From the NCBI GenBank assembly GCA_019925105.1, contig JAHGAU010000042.1, forward strand, positions 186,001-250,000: a stretch of 64,000 nucleotides of DNA, in the 5' to 3' direction. The DNA comes from Niebla homalea. Taxonomy: Eukaryota; Ascomycota; Lecanoromycetes; Lecanorales; Ramalinaceae. The notes below the pieces were generated by a model. That model ran no database searches. It had not been told where the DNA came from and saw only the letters and a list, made by a program, of their open reading frames with translations. Shown piece by piece: positions 22,677 through 34,046 of the stretch. The position numbers and the translations under genes are program-made. Numbering within the stretch: position 1 is the first letter of the stretch; every line of letters begins with the position of its first letter.

Positions 22677-22786
22677 ACCGTGCTCTCTGAAGGCGTGTAG
22701 ATGCTGTCATCCACTCGAACCACAATCCAGATCAGACATCCGACAACCAGCGCCCCCACGGAAAGACCAAGGGCATAGTGTTCCAT
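22677..22786 (-). CDS. Possible first exon of a membrane-anchored protein
   Basis: From the ATG at 22786 the minus strand reads MEHYALGLSVGALVVGCLIW, then IVVRVDD...PSEST, and ends at a GTAAGC donor. This is a short lumenal start with one membrane helix, as at the N-terminus of P450s and other ER enzymes. I could not find downstream exons that stay open, so this is either a relic of a third enzyme between the two P450s or a chance frame. Confidence 0.3.
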
Positions 22787-23568
22787 GATCAGAGAAGGGG
22801 TTGTTGGAAAGTATTGGACGTGATGCCGTACTTCAGGGGAAGCAAGATTATCTACCCAGTTGTCTATGAGGATGATGCGAGGATCGGATTGTCCTTATCT
22901 TGGACTTCACCTCGAATACCTGACGGTGCTGAACTGCTCCGTCATAATAAGCCCAGCGAAGCCCACAGCCCCAGGGCAGTCTGCATGGCGTCTGCATGGA
23001 TTGCCTCGTTTCAGGCGCCTGCATTGCATGATTCCGACGGCTGAACTGAATGTCAAGAGCGTTATGCCAATCGGTGTAGCCATGCATCGAATGCCCACTC
23101 ACAGCCACTGAAGGATAATTCGAATCGGTCCAATCGGAGCACCGGACTGAAGCTGGCATCATGCGTGTGACAAATTATGTGTTACCGACCACAGCTGTGC
23201 CTCTGAGGAAGTAAGTTGTCTTCCAATTTTGTGCATCAGACTGAGTTTCTTGATGCCTTGAACATGTGACAACGGCAACGTTTTCCATGAACTAGATGAC
23301 TGAGCTAAAAGAGCTGCCCCAAGCGACTCCACTTGTGCCTATACCCCATTGGCCAACTTTGCCAGCGTCATGCATAAGATTATGCGCCTCGCCCTGAATA
23401 GTGCCATTCAGAGCGACCGGCAGCTGCATAGCCTGCATGAGCTCGGTTGCGCTAATGGTAGGTGCTGCATGCCTAACCAAACAGTGTTTAAATTCTATCA
23501 ACTAGCTGTGATGATCGGTAAGAAGTTCGCGCCAAATGCCAGGATGAAACACGGCCTAGAACAATCAC
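22787..23568. other. Intergenic, no gene seen
   Basis: Downstream of the second P450 on its strand. Short frames only. Confidence 0.4.
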
Positions 23569-25502
23569 TCATGACTCCTTGGCACTTGGCAAACCCATTG
23601 GGCGGGGGCTCCAATGCATGGAAACAGAGTTCGGATCCTTCATGTGCAGCGTCAGCGCAAATCGGCAATCTGCAAGCCTGCTCAGAACCTGAGCCTGCGC
23701 CTCCTCCTTGCTCTCGCCCGCCGATTGTGCGGGCTGCACATTATGTTGCCGCAACAGGGTGCTCAGGACACCAACGAATTCAACTTGGGAATATCGCTTG
23801 CCCGGGCACACCCTTGGCCCATCAGACCAGGGGAAAAACGTTCCGTCCTTTGGTATTCGCAGGATTTCTTGCTCCAGAGTGCCCTTGATGTCCATGGGCT
23901 CCTGCGAACTGGGTCGCTCGTCGGTGTTGGTGTTGGTGGCAGGAGACTCAATCCATCGGGATGGGCGCCAAACAAGCGAGTCTTCGCCCCAATACTTTGG
24001 ATGCGTATGAACGGCGGTGATGTTGAGTATTACCATACTCTTTTCCGGAATCGTCTGCATTTGGCCATCCACGCACACCTTTTGCTCATTTCGAGTGTAC
24101 TTGGGCACAGCAATGACCGAAGGAAAGAGCCTAAGGGTTTCCAGCTGTCGTCTCATGTCAGAGAGCACCATAGACAATGACCACGATATTCAGGTGTGGA
24201 CTTACCATTACCGCAAGACAACGTTTCAAGCGAGGGAATATCTCATACCCCAGGTCAACGGCTGGATCGCTGTCCCAATATACCTGATCAATCTCCTCCT
24301 GCACCCATGCCTGAATCTCAGGATGAGCCGCTAGAAGGTAGATAGCATGTGTCAAGGCGTTTCCCGTAGTTTCATGGCCAGCAAGACTGAATATGTAAAG
24401 GTTGCCGAGAATGTCAGAGGTGGAAAGACCAGAGAATTGAGATGCCGTAGACTGCTGCTGGTGGGTCTGCGCACTCCTTGCTTCGTTGGACGCCCTCACG
24501 AGTGAACCCAGAAGTTTTCCAGGGTCGGGATTCCCTTGACAGGAGTGTTGTTGTTCCTTTTCTAAAATTTCTAGCATGTATTGTTTCAGCTCTGTCATGG
24601 CTCGGCCTGCTGTGGCCCAATTCTCAGGCACGAATGGCATGCCCAGAAGACGCTTGGGCATAGTGACAGCAACCAGCATATTCTCCCGAATCATGTTTGA
24701 GGCTTTCGACCATGTCATAGTATACTTAGTGTTTGCCGGAGCACGACTCACATCGTCAAAGGAGTATTCGGTCCCAAAACCTGTGTTTGCTAGGACGTGA
24801 AAGGCCAACGTCATGGCGTTCTCATGCGTACTGTGAGTCCCGCGAGGGCCCTGGCGAGACCAGAAAGATACTGCATCTCTTGCTTGCCTCATGGATTCCT
24901 TCCAGACAAAGGTGCTTCTTCGCTCATTGAAGGCCGGTGCAGTACTTCTCCGGTGCAGTCCCCATGCATGGCCTTCAACCTGAGAGATCTGATCAGTACA
25001 GCCCTTTCACAGTCTTCCTGCTGGGTCTTACTGTCATCACGTTGCTGCCGAATAACCCCAAGATACCTTTGTTGGTCAGCAATCTCTTGATCCAGGAAGA
25101 ATTGGGCTATTCCAGCTTACCAAAAAGATGAATTGGCTTCACAAAATCTTCTTTCCTTGAAAAGATTTCCTGGCAAGCTCCCGCATTGCCAATGTAAACC
25201 GTCTTATCAAAGGGTGTTACGTGCATCCAAGTATCCCCGAGCTCAGCATGCATTCTGTATTTGTCGAAGAACAGCCAACCTCGGCTGTTGTATCGAACCC
25301 AGGAACCCAGACCCCATGGCAAGCGCTTGATCCAGGGCAAAAAGAACGGCTGGGTCAATACCCACCATGGATTCACAGATCCGACTGGGCTGAACACCAT
25401 TGGCATTCTCGACCTACGTGCAAGTCGAAGGTTGAGCACACAATAAACGATCGGTACCAGGAGCCCGCCCATCACGAGTGTAAGAAGCATCTTGGCAGCC
25501 AT
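23569..25502 (-). CDS. Cytochrome P450 monooxygenase
   Basis: complement(join(23569..24144,24206..24979,25032..25066,25121..25502)) gives 588 residues with every phase consistent. An N-terminal membrane helix (about 5-22) is followed by the C-helix motif WGLHRR, the I-helix AGHETT, ExxR in LETLRLFPS (created by the last splice), a P-S-R-W motif and the haem loop FFPWSDGPRVCPGKR with the Cys ligand. The canonical AGxET-T and C-P-G-K features mark an ordinary hydroxylating P450, unlike its neighbour. Substrate unknown. It points the same way as the first P450, 1.7 kb apart, and is divergent from the rhodopsin-family gene. Confidence 0.88.
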
Positions 25503-26282
25503 TCAAGAGGTGTGCCGTGATATGAATTGTGAGATAGAATCGAGTCGAAGATCTTGAAGATTGTAGAAAATTCAATTGGCTTTCCTTTGGGGACTTCCTC
25601 AGCAACGTCCTTATACGTGTAGAGTCTTACGTGTAGAGTTCACAATAGGCGCAGCACTCATAGGGTTACTTGCCACCAGGCAGCAGGTCAGAGTCGGGGC
25701 ATTTGCGTATCTTCTGACTTGGACCTGTCGGACTCAGCCTGCAGGAAATTGGCCATAGTGGGCGAAGATGCATCCCAATTTCAGAAGCGGTGTCTCGGCA
25801 AGTCGAAAAGACCAGCATTGCCTCACGAACGCTACACATGAAACGGTCCAGGAAATGTCAGTTGTAGATAATAAGAATGTTGCAAGCCAACCAGAGTCCG
25901 CGGATTGGATTCCATGGATGTCCTCCATGTCAGAACTACAGATCGACCGATCCTGTATGCTCTTCCTGGCAAGTAGACTTTCATGTCACTTGCATAAGCT
26001 TTGCTAGTGCGGTATTCCTCTGCATGCATTCGCTAGCTGCACCGAGTCCTGAGGCTGTGCCACCGACCAGAACAGGAGAAAGGTAGTCATACGCTTACCA
26101 TGCACGGCCAACGAGAGAGGCTGGGTCTGCTACGCCGTATTAATTGCACTGTACATGCAATGGGATGTAAGAACAATTGATCTTGCAGCATTTTCCAGCT
26201 GGACGGAATCCGTTCTCCTCTTCTTTTCAAATTTGACAACCCTTCTCCACAATTGATCATCTCGCCCGCATACTGGTTCGAC
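25503..26282. promoter_or_regulatory. Divergent intergenic region between P450 and receptor-like gene
   Basis: About 780 bp separating the starts of the minus-strand P450 and the plus-strand rhodopsin-family gene, so it probably holds both promoters. No gene seen. Confidence 0.4.
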
Positions 26283-27902
26283 ATGCTGAATCTGAACACT
26301 AACCCTGGTGGGACGCCTGTGGATCTCAGCAAAATTCCTTTGGCAAGTCCACCGCCAGGAGCCACTCCAAATTTTACCGATCCCGAGTCACGATCATGGC
26401 AAATCTACCTAACAGCAGCTTTGTGTCTGTCAATAGCCGTCACATTCATGTCATTGCGCATCTACTCAAAAGCCTTTGTGACCAAGAAGTTCACCATGGA
26501 TGACTGTAAGCCCAGCTAAAATCAAAGATTGAATCAAGAAGATCACACTGACCAACAAACCTAGACACTATGATATTGGCATTCGTGAGTGGAGAGACAT
26601 CCTTTTCGAGCGGCGCAGTGTAAATAAAACCTTGACGCTGACGCGTTTACAGGCCTGCTTCTGTGCTTATTCTGGCCTAGCCATCGCAGGTGAGCTTTGC
26701 TTGTCATCTTAGGTGAGGTCGCTTGGAATACTGATCTCCGGACAGTCTGTAAAACAGGATACGGACACCATGCTTGGGACCTTACTTTACTGTCTATCAC
26801 CAGCCGAGTGTCACTTGTGAGTATACCTGCCGCAAAATTGGCCTGACTTACTGAAACAACGCAGCTTCTCCTGGTCAGCAATTGCTTCTACGGCTTTGCA
26901 ATATCCATCATAAAGCTTGCGTTATTCCTCCTCATCTACCATATCTTCAGGGCTTTCAAATGGCTCCGAAATCTTGTCCGTTTTGGGGCTTTATTCTCCC
27001 TGCTCTTTTACTTCTCGGGCTCGATCTTCCAGATCGTAGTCTGCTCCCCATCGCACGGCCTCAACTACGCGGAGGTTGCAAGAGTAAGTCTGATGACCAA
27101 TTTCTTAAGTTTCTTCTGCCAAAACATTGCTTGACGTCTCGCTTTCTAAGCCCAACCGTGCTACCACTTAGTTTTGAGCTTCCTCGAGGCTTGTGCAAGG
27201 CTAATGGCTGATATCATGGTGATCAGACTCCTCGCTGTCAGGAGTCTATAACATACGGCTTGGTTCAAGGAGTGGTGAATATATTGAGCGACTTCTACCT
27301 TCTCATCATACCCATTCCTGCCGTCTGGTCACTGCAGATGCCCAAGCGCAGAAAAATTGGCATCATCGCCATTTTCATGACGGGTTTACTGTAAGCGGAG
27401 CTCGTCAGATGTCTGTATGTCATCGCTGAGCAATGAACAGCGCTTGTATCACGAGTTGCGTATCCATGTGGACCCGAGTCCAGTTGCGACACAGCAGTGA
27501 TATCACATGGGATGCTGTCAACCCTTTGCTCGTGGCGTAGGTTACACCAGTTGGAGTCCCTATAGATGAGGGCGAAGTCGCTGACGCTGATGATCTTCCA
27601 GGATGATTGAAATGGCTATAGGTATTGTGGTGGGGTGCGCACCCGCCGTTGCCGCCATTTACCATCAAAAGCATTCAGCCCTTGCCCAATTCTTTGCAGT
27701 GATATGGAGCAAGTTGAGTTTGAGCCGCCTCTCCAACGCGTTCTCTTCCAAGGACAAGAAAGTTTCCAGCCAGGATTCTCACGGCAACATACCCCAATGG
27801 AAGAGTGAGAGCTACGTTGAATTGACAGCAGGAGCTAGAAGTAAAAAGACCCGAGAGGAGCCGAAGCGCCCTATCGAGGACATAACGTTGTCCCGCTGGT
27901 GA
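26283..27902 (+). CDS. Fungal rhodopsin-domain (PTH11-like) integral membrane protein
   Basis: Eight exons, join(26283..26505,26565..26584,26653..26689,26746..26816,26865..27083,27227..27390,27441..27536,27602..27902), give 376 residues. A short N-terminal loop is followed by about seven membrane helices with family marks: MDDYTMILAF after the first helix, CKTGYGHHAWDLT, ISIIKLALFLLIYHIF, a conserved Cys after helix 5 (TPRCQESITYGLVQG), NILSDFYLLIIPIPAVWSLQM and KIGIIAIFMTGLL. This matches the fungal rhodopsin-like family that includes PTH11-type receptors, thought to sense surface or chemical cues. The C-terminal ~75 residues are polar and cytosolic. The long frame opens with a TTG; 26283 is the first in-frame ATG. 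Confidence 0.83.
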
Positions 27903-28609
27903 AATAGGAGACACCTACCGACATATGTCTAGTATCCTGTATGCATTGGGTGGCTCGCATAAAGAAGGACAAAATCTATCTGCAGGAAATACACAGGCAT
28001 ACTGAGATGTATGGTAGAGTGCTCTAATATACACGTGTCATGAGCGTATCCTGGCATCCACGATTTCAGGTTGTAGGAATCCGTTACATGAAGGCATTAG
28101 AAGCAGGCACACTCAACCTAAGAGCTCGCACGTTCGATCCTGCCTTTGCAATAGAGTATCTTGAGTGCTGGTGATGCACCTTACGTAGCATGTTCAAAAC
28201 CGATGTCGTTTCCTTGGCGTTTCGATTCTGCGCCCACCCCAAAGTTCTCTGTGAGCATTCCCCATATTTCATATGCAAAATATCCAATGAAAATCAATGT
28301 GAAACTTAAGTCTTGAGAGGACCTCTAAGTAATGAAGGGCAAAGCATAAGCGAAATGCCAAGGCAATGACAATCATTTTGAATATATCAACTAGCCCCTT
28401 TGGGAATGGCATCTCCTCCTCTCTGGTATTCGTAGCCAGCGTATTACCTACCTTACTCATGAACAATCTGCTTTGGTAGTCTTATCGACACAAAAATAAG
28501 TGTGATATTCTACCGGGCAGTGACTCGTCCAGTGAGTATAAAGACTTAGATTCTTTATAAAACATAAGCGCTGGATTCGGTATGACATGGCAAGAGATGT
28601 CACGACCCA
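27903..28609. other. Convergent intergenic region, no gene seen
   Basis: Lies between the 3' ends of the receptor-like gene and the dehydrogenase. AT-rich patches (about 28490-28570), no protein-like frame. Confidence 0.5.
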
Positions 28610-29770
28610 TCAATACCCCCGTTTCCGATCCACAACATTGATAAGCCTTTCTCCCTGCTCCTCCCTCTTCAGATTGACCTCAAAAACCTGGAGCGCGCGA
28701 TCCATATAACTCTCCCCCAACCCACTCACATGCGGCGTGATGATGCAGTTGGGCGCTGCCCACAACTCATCCCCTTCCGGCAACGGCTCCGGATCCGTGA
28801 CATCGAGCGCCGCGCCCCTGATCCCGCCACCACCATCGCCCCCCCTGATTGGGTCCGCATTATCGTATCTGCGGAGTGACGCCAGCAGGGCACGTTGATC
28901 GACAATCTGACCGCGCGAGATATTCGTGACGAACGCATTCTTTCCCCCACCGAGGATCGCCAACTCCTCCTCCCCAATGAGGTGCACGGTTCGCTCTGTG
29001 AGCGGGACGGCGATAATCAACCAATCGATCCCTTGCCGCAGAAACGTGTGCAGCTGCCCCTTCTCCAGCCCGCTGAACCACGCGGCGGGGATGCTGCCGT
29101 CGGGATCGCCTGTGCCGGGGACGATGAACCCAGCATCGCGCTTCGATTCGGGGTCCGGCCGCGGGGACGCCGTGTACGCCAGCACGCGCATGCCCATCGC
29201 GCGCGCGACGCGGGCGACCTGGCGGCCAATGCTGCCGTAACCCAGCACGCCGAGCGTCTGCCCCACTTTATCGCGCAGGTTTTCGAGTTTGGCGTTGGAA
29301 TTCTCGCCGCCGCCGCGGCCGCCGCGGCCCCAGTGGTGGTGCCGCTGCCAGTTGTGCAGCATGTTGTAGTGGTGGCTCGACGCCAGGGCGGTCATGAGGC
29401 ACCACTCTGCGATCTGGGGGCCGTGGATGCCGCTCGAGGTGGTCAGGGTGATGTCGGTGTCAGTGTAGATGGGGGTGTGTTGGATGTGGTTGGATCCGGC
29501 CGAGGCGAGGTGGATGAGCTGGAGGAGCGGCGCGTCGCTCGGGGAAGGTGGGAGGGCGGAGAGGGTGACGAGGTGGGTGATGGTGGAGTAGAGGGAGGGG
29601 TCGATGGGGTCGCCATGGCCTTGCCAGGAGGTGGGGTTGAAAAGGAGGGATCGGAATGTGAATTCAATGGTAGGGTGGTCGTGTTTCATCCGGGCGATGG
29701 CCTCGGTGGGTTCGAGTATGGGGAGGATGATTAGGACGTGGGCGGGAGGGGAGGTGTCGCCGCCACCCAT
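28610..29770 (-). CDS. D-isomer-specific 2-hydroxyacid dehydrogenase
   Basis: A single exon of 386 residues from the ATG at 29770; the frame extends upstream only with non-ATG codons. The enzyme reduces 2-keto acids or oxidises D-2-hydroxyacids with NAD(P)H. The Rossmann motif LGYGSIGRQVARVARAMGM is near residue 190, and the catalytic triad is present as Arg in NISRGQIVD, Glu in DVTDPEPLP and His in ITPHVSG. A Gly-rich insert (GRGGRGGG) before the Rossmann fold and a GGDGGGG insert near the end are unusual loops. The gene is strikingly GC-rich against its flanks. Substrate unknown; related enzymes include glyoxylate/hydroxypyruvate reductases. Confidence 0.88.
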   Translation of the reverse strand: MGGGDTSPPAHVLIILPILEPTEAIARMKHDHPTIEFTFRSLLFNPTSWQGHGDPIDPSLYSTITHLVTLSALPPSPSDAPLLQLIHLASAGSNHIQHTPIYTDTDITLTTSSGIHGPQIAEWCLMTALASSHHYNMLHNWQRHHHWGRGGRGGGENSNAKLENLRDKVGQTLGVLGYGSIGRQVARVARAMGMRVLAYTASPRPDPESKRDAGFIVPGTGDPDGSIPAAWFSGLEKGQLHTFLRQGIDWLIIAVPLTERTVHLIGEEELAILGGGKNAFVTNISRGQIVDQRALLASLRRYDNADPIRGGDGGGGIRGAALDVTDPEPLPEGDELWAAPNCIITPHVSGLGESYMDRALQVFEVNLKREEQGERLINVVDRKRGY

Positions 29771-30389
29771 TGTGGTGCTTTGGGGGAGCAGGCTGGAAGC
29801 CAGACTTGTGAGACGCTTGAAGGATATGTTGATCGATTGTGTGGTGAGAGGTGACAATTTCGAGATGTCAAAGGAAGAAGAGGGAACAGAGGGCGAGGGG
29901 GGGGAGGGGGTTAATCTTGTTCGTTTGTGCTTCTTTTCGGATCGCGAATCGAATTTGAGGCAAGCATGAGTTCAACAGCTCACGAGACTCGTCGTGAAAA
30001 GTGCTCTTTGCAATTAACGCCACCATTGGTCTTGGACGGTCAGTACTTTGGGTACGTTTTGTGGGTCGTGAAAAAGCCCCACTTCTGGCTACTTGCAGTA
30101 GAGGTAGCTTAATACGTCATTATGCCCGAGAAGTAATCATAGTGCATCGGCATATCCAAACGAGGAAGCTCCATCTGTTGGTCGGGAGCAATGTTGTGGA
30201 GGAATAACCATCCAAAAACGGAGTCACGGAGCTTGCGAGCATTGCAGTAATAGGATATCATTGCTTGAAAAGTAATACATATCCGTGAAGATTATGAGCG
30301 CAATCATGTGCCCCAGAACCTGCTATGCCTGACTTGCTGAAACGCCATACCAGTCATATCTCTGCCTATACAATCCAGAGCTTCTCCAA
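29771..30389. other. Intergenic, no gene seen
   Basis: Upstream of the dehydrogenase and downstream of the zinc transporter. A G-rich run lies at about 29890-29912. Confidence 0.5.
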
Positions 30390-32320
30390 TCAATGAGAGT
30401 GTCCGTCATGTGGATCTGCATCAGCGTTGGCTGCTGCAGGGGCACAACATTGCCCACTAGCCCCACACTCCTCACTGCATTCCAACAGACACGCATCTGC
30501 TTCATGCTGCAGACTCGGTGCCTTGCTACCCCGGTTGCTGGCCAGTTTCGATGATCGAGCATTGTCCGGGTTGCCGGCATCTTCGCAGTCCGACGTGGCT
30601 GCTGAAGTATGTCGATGCGTGCCATCGAGGCAGAATTCGGGCTGGATGGTGGAAGAATGAATGCCAAAGCCATGCAGGCACCCTCGGATTGTTTTCGCAA
30701 GCTCCATGTACCGTGCTGATCCTTCCCCTTTGAAGTCGAACTCCACCTGCACATGTAATGAAGCCACGAGCTTGACATCGCTGAGCTGCCATACGTGCAA
30801 GTGATGACAACTGATGATGCCTGGCAATCTCTCGATATCCTCCTTGAGCTCGTCAACGTTGATGTGGGGCGGTACCGCTTGCAGAAGAATCCGCGAGGCC
30901 GCTTTGCAAAGAGGGATGGCGGAGCAAAGAATGACACCTGTGATGATGAGGGAGATGGCTGGGTCCGCGTAAAAGCGCGCGGGTACTGTTGTCAACCAAA
31001 TAAATAGAGCAGATCCAATGACTCCGATGTTGCCCAGTGCGTCGCCCATGACATGTAGGAAGACACCGCGCATGTTGAGGTCACTATGTGAATGCCCATG
31101 TCCACCACCGCCGGAGGGTTCTTGGGGCTGATTATGGTGGTGGTCGAGATGCACTGCGTCTGTTTTCGGGGCCCGGTTAGGCTTTGAAGAACCATTTGCA
31201 GATGCAAGCAAAGGTGTCTCTTCTGATACCTTCTGAGGGTCGTCAGCTATAGCGGTCTCGGTATCGCTGTCGCTGCCATTGTCTGAATCAATGTCCTTCA
31301 TCCTGCTGGCGGCTATGATCTCCTTCCTGAAGCTGGCAGGGTGCCCACTGATCCCATCAGCACTTGGCCAGCCCGAATGCGACCCACTGCCTATGCGTCG
31401 ACTGCCTCTGATGTTTCTGGTGTTCGACTTGCGAGGAGAGAGAGGGGACGTAGTTCTGGTCAGCGTGGATGCTGTCACTGTGGATCCAGCTTCGTCACTG
31501 GCCGTGAAACCCCTCGAGGCTTTTCTTGATCCTTCGCTTGAGCTCTCTTTTGTTGCTTCCGCAAGACCGTTCGACTTGGGCCATCCAGCTACCGTAGCTT
31601 GGGGTAGCACATCGGCAATATTACCGCTCTCATCGGCGACTGCTTGGGTATGGCCCCCAACTCCTCTAGTCTGAACATCCGCCTGACCTTGCTCAGCCAG
31701 CGACTCTTCTCCATGTGTGTGCGCAGGTTCTCCTCCACCATGACTATGCCCGTGATCATGGAATAGTAGCAATCCCAATATGTTCGACATAAGCCCGAAG
31801 CATCCGACGATAAGAACCAGCCTCGGGTTGGAGACTTGTTGAGGTTCGACGAATCGTTGAATTGCTTCCAGGAATATGGACAGACACAAGGCGACTAGGA
31901 ATACTCCATTGACCAAGGCACCCAACGTCTCTGCTCTCTGCCACTACCAGAATGTCAGCGAAAAGAAGCTGGAGATCCACTGGGCTTCAGTGCTGACCCC
32001 ATAGGTGTAAAACCTGGAGCTTTGCTTCTCGTGGGCGACTTTAACCGCCCATAGACCGACGCATAGAGAGAGGACATCGTTGAGCTGCATGATCGGCGTC
32101 AATGGCTGGTCAAGGGTTCAAATTGGTGCAGATAGACCAACCATGTGAAAGGCGTCGGCCACAAGCGCCAACGATCGTGTACCATAGCCTTGTATACGAA
32201 GTGAGCGACAATCGCTTGATTAGAAACTTGATATGTCTTACCAACGATCAGTTCGAGCAGGAAGAATGCAGAGTCAATCCCGAGCAGGATCAGAATCCGT
32301 GTTGACTTGGACATGCCCAT
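30390..32320 (-). CDS. Zinc transporter, cation diffusion facilitator (Zrc1/Cot1-like)
   Basis: complement(join(30390..31943,31998..32084,32142..32188,32242..32320)) gives 588 residues. It is a Zn2+/H+ antiporter probably placed in the vacuole membrane. Exons 1-3 encode helices 1-3 with the metal-binding H-x3-D pair ALVADAFHMLND. Helices then continue through TLGALVNGVFL; the second metal site is HVMGDALGNIG. The loop between helices 4 and 5 is about 190 residues with two His clusters (HDHGHSHGGG and a DHHHNQ...GHGHSHSD stretch). The C-terminal domain has HHLHVWQLSD, typical of CDF proteins. The tail is Cys-rich (CLLECSEECGASGQCC) and ends HDGHSH. Confidence 0.9.
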
Positions 32321-32728
32321 GGCGTAAAAGGAGATGAGATGGCTTGATCAAGAGTAGAGGGAAGAATGAAAAGCTGCTATTAAGTTGATAGATAGCCGTT
32401 ATGAATGAGATACTTTTATAGACATGGTGGCCAATTGTGGGCCAGACACATGAGCGAAAGAAAACGTCGTTTGAAAAACCGTTTGCTCGTTCGTCATAGC
32501 GTTCAAGATTGCGAGGGTGCGAGGGTGCGGGCTTCTACGGCTCCACCTCGGCTACATTAATCTGAGGAAAGAACGATGAGTAATCTACCGACTTGCCCGC
32601 CAAGCCGGCCTTCTTACCAAGCATACCCTTTCGCCGGATCGGGAAAACCCATCCAGAGTATGTACCACTTATCTAATGGGACCTGATGCCTCGTATCATT
32701 CATTACATTTCCACCCTGTCTGCTAACA
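32321..32728. promoter_or_regulatory. Divergent region between the zinc transporter and DUF202 genes
   Basis: About 400 bp separating two divergent starts. It contains a tandem 'gcgagggt' doublet at about 32511-32526. Probably a shared promoter region. Confidence 0.4.
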
Positions 32729-33590
32729 ATGGCTGCTCCTAGCGAGGAAGCTGGAGCTGTCGCATCCCGAGAGGCCACCGCACTAGAAGATGTTGGAGAG
32801 TCAGCGCCTGAAGAGGGGAGGCAAACGAGGGCAGAACCTGGATCCTCACCAATCCAAGACCGAATCGTCATCGGAGGGCTTAGGTGCCGAACCAAGAAAT
32901 TCTGGCGACAACAAGTCAGTGCTACCGTCGCTCATGATGCCTGTCGAGATCATCTGGGTAAGTTTATGAGAGATCGTTGCTGTCGCGAATACACTTGCTA
33001 TCCGGCTTCGAATACAGACATATGAGATCTCCGGTCTTGATTATCAATCGCTTTTTTGTGCTCCCTGCAACCCAGAGCTGCACAGCCAAAATCCCCCCAC
33101 CCCCTCTTGCGAGGCAACAGCAATCACTTGACTCCCCTCTCATTTTGGTTTCCTGGGCTTACTTTCACGCCTCTTCATTTCCAGCGCTCGAACGCACTTT
33201 CCTTGGCTATCTGCGCACTTCCCTAGCCCTGGCCTTTTTCTCTGTCTACATAGCTCAGCTCTTTAGACTCCAGCACCGTCCCCACCCAGATCAGACCCTA
33301 GGCTTCTTTGTCTTGGCTATTCCGCTTGCAGTCGTATGTATCATTGCTGCAATGCTTGTGCTGCTACTGGGAGCTTATCGCTTCTGGCGGCAGCAGAATG
33401 CCATCCTGAGGGGTAAGGCGCATGCCGGTGGCTGGGAGGTCAACCTCATCGGGGTGATCGTGTTGTTGGTAAGTATTGGTTTGATCTACGGGTGGCACAA
33501 GTCTGAATTGACAACAACAAGGTCTCTGTGGTTGTATTGATCCTAGTAATAGCCGTCGAGATTCGGAAGGATGTTCTCAATGAGGCTTAA
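32729..33590 (+). CDS. DUF202-family small membrane protein
   Basis: join(32729..32957,33185..33468,33522..33590) gives 193 residues. The acidic N-terminus is followed, across the first intron, by ALERTFLGYLRTSLALAFFS, the hallmark of the DUF202 (YidH-like) family, and three membrane segments (about 90-110, 120-145 and 165-185). The last splice completes the third helix (VIVLLVSVVVLILVIAVEI). Function is unknown; fungal relatives include VTC4-associated and vacuolar proteins, but nothing here shows localisation. The 227 nt first intron is longer than usual. Confidence 0.8.
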
Positions 33591-34046
33591 ATGATCCTAG
33601 TAGGACAATGCTAGCCAGGATAGGGGCTCAGTCGTCCAGCCTTCCATCACGGGTTGGTACCGAGAAAAGAATGTCTGTGAAACCATCAGTCAAGATCTAC
33701 GGTATACCCTCAAGTGTGAAGCATAGGCGACAAGACGATGTGGACGGGACGTTTCGATGGTGTTGCTCTTACTACACCCTGTTTTTCTTCACAGATATCA
33801 ATACTAGACCAGACTGTGCAAACAGATGATGAATAGTACACCATTCCCTGCATCGGATTCAGAGTGCTTCTTTGGTCAATCCGTAAAAGGCGGGATGGTG
33901 TTCCTCATCAATGGCAGGTGATGACGCAAGTGTTTTTATCCCAAACGGGACGTCAAGATGTTTTCACCTTTTCCTACTTCTCCCTCATAAAACCCTATCC
34001 TTAGCTATTGCAAACCTTTGTTGCTTTGCACCCATTGACGATTGAT
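33591..34046. promoter_or_regulatory. Tyrosinase promoter region
   Basis: About 450 bp. A TATA-like 'cataaaac' lies at about 33986, some 60 bp before the tyrosinase ATG, behind a CT-rich stretch. No gene seen. Confidence 0.4.

Noticed and set aside
22848..23162. A 104-codon minus-strand frame between the P450 genes
   Set aside because: No motif, no splice support and frames of similar length on the opposite strand.
28081..28160. A 'gttcgatcctgcc' stretch resembling a tRNA T-arm
   Set aside because: No pairing T-stem, acceptor stem or anticodon arm can be formed around it.
28895..29734. A 279-codon plus-strand frame opposite the dehydrogenase
   Set aside because: It is an antisense shadow of a GC-rich gene whose own frame has the full catalytic triad and cofactor motif.
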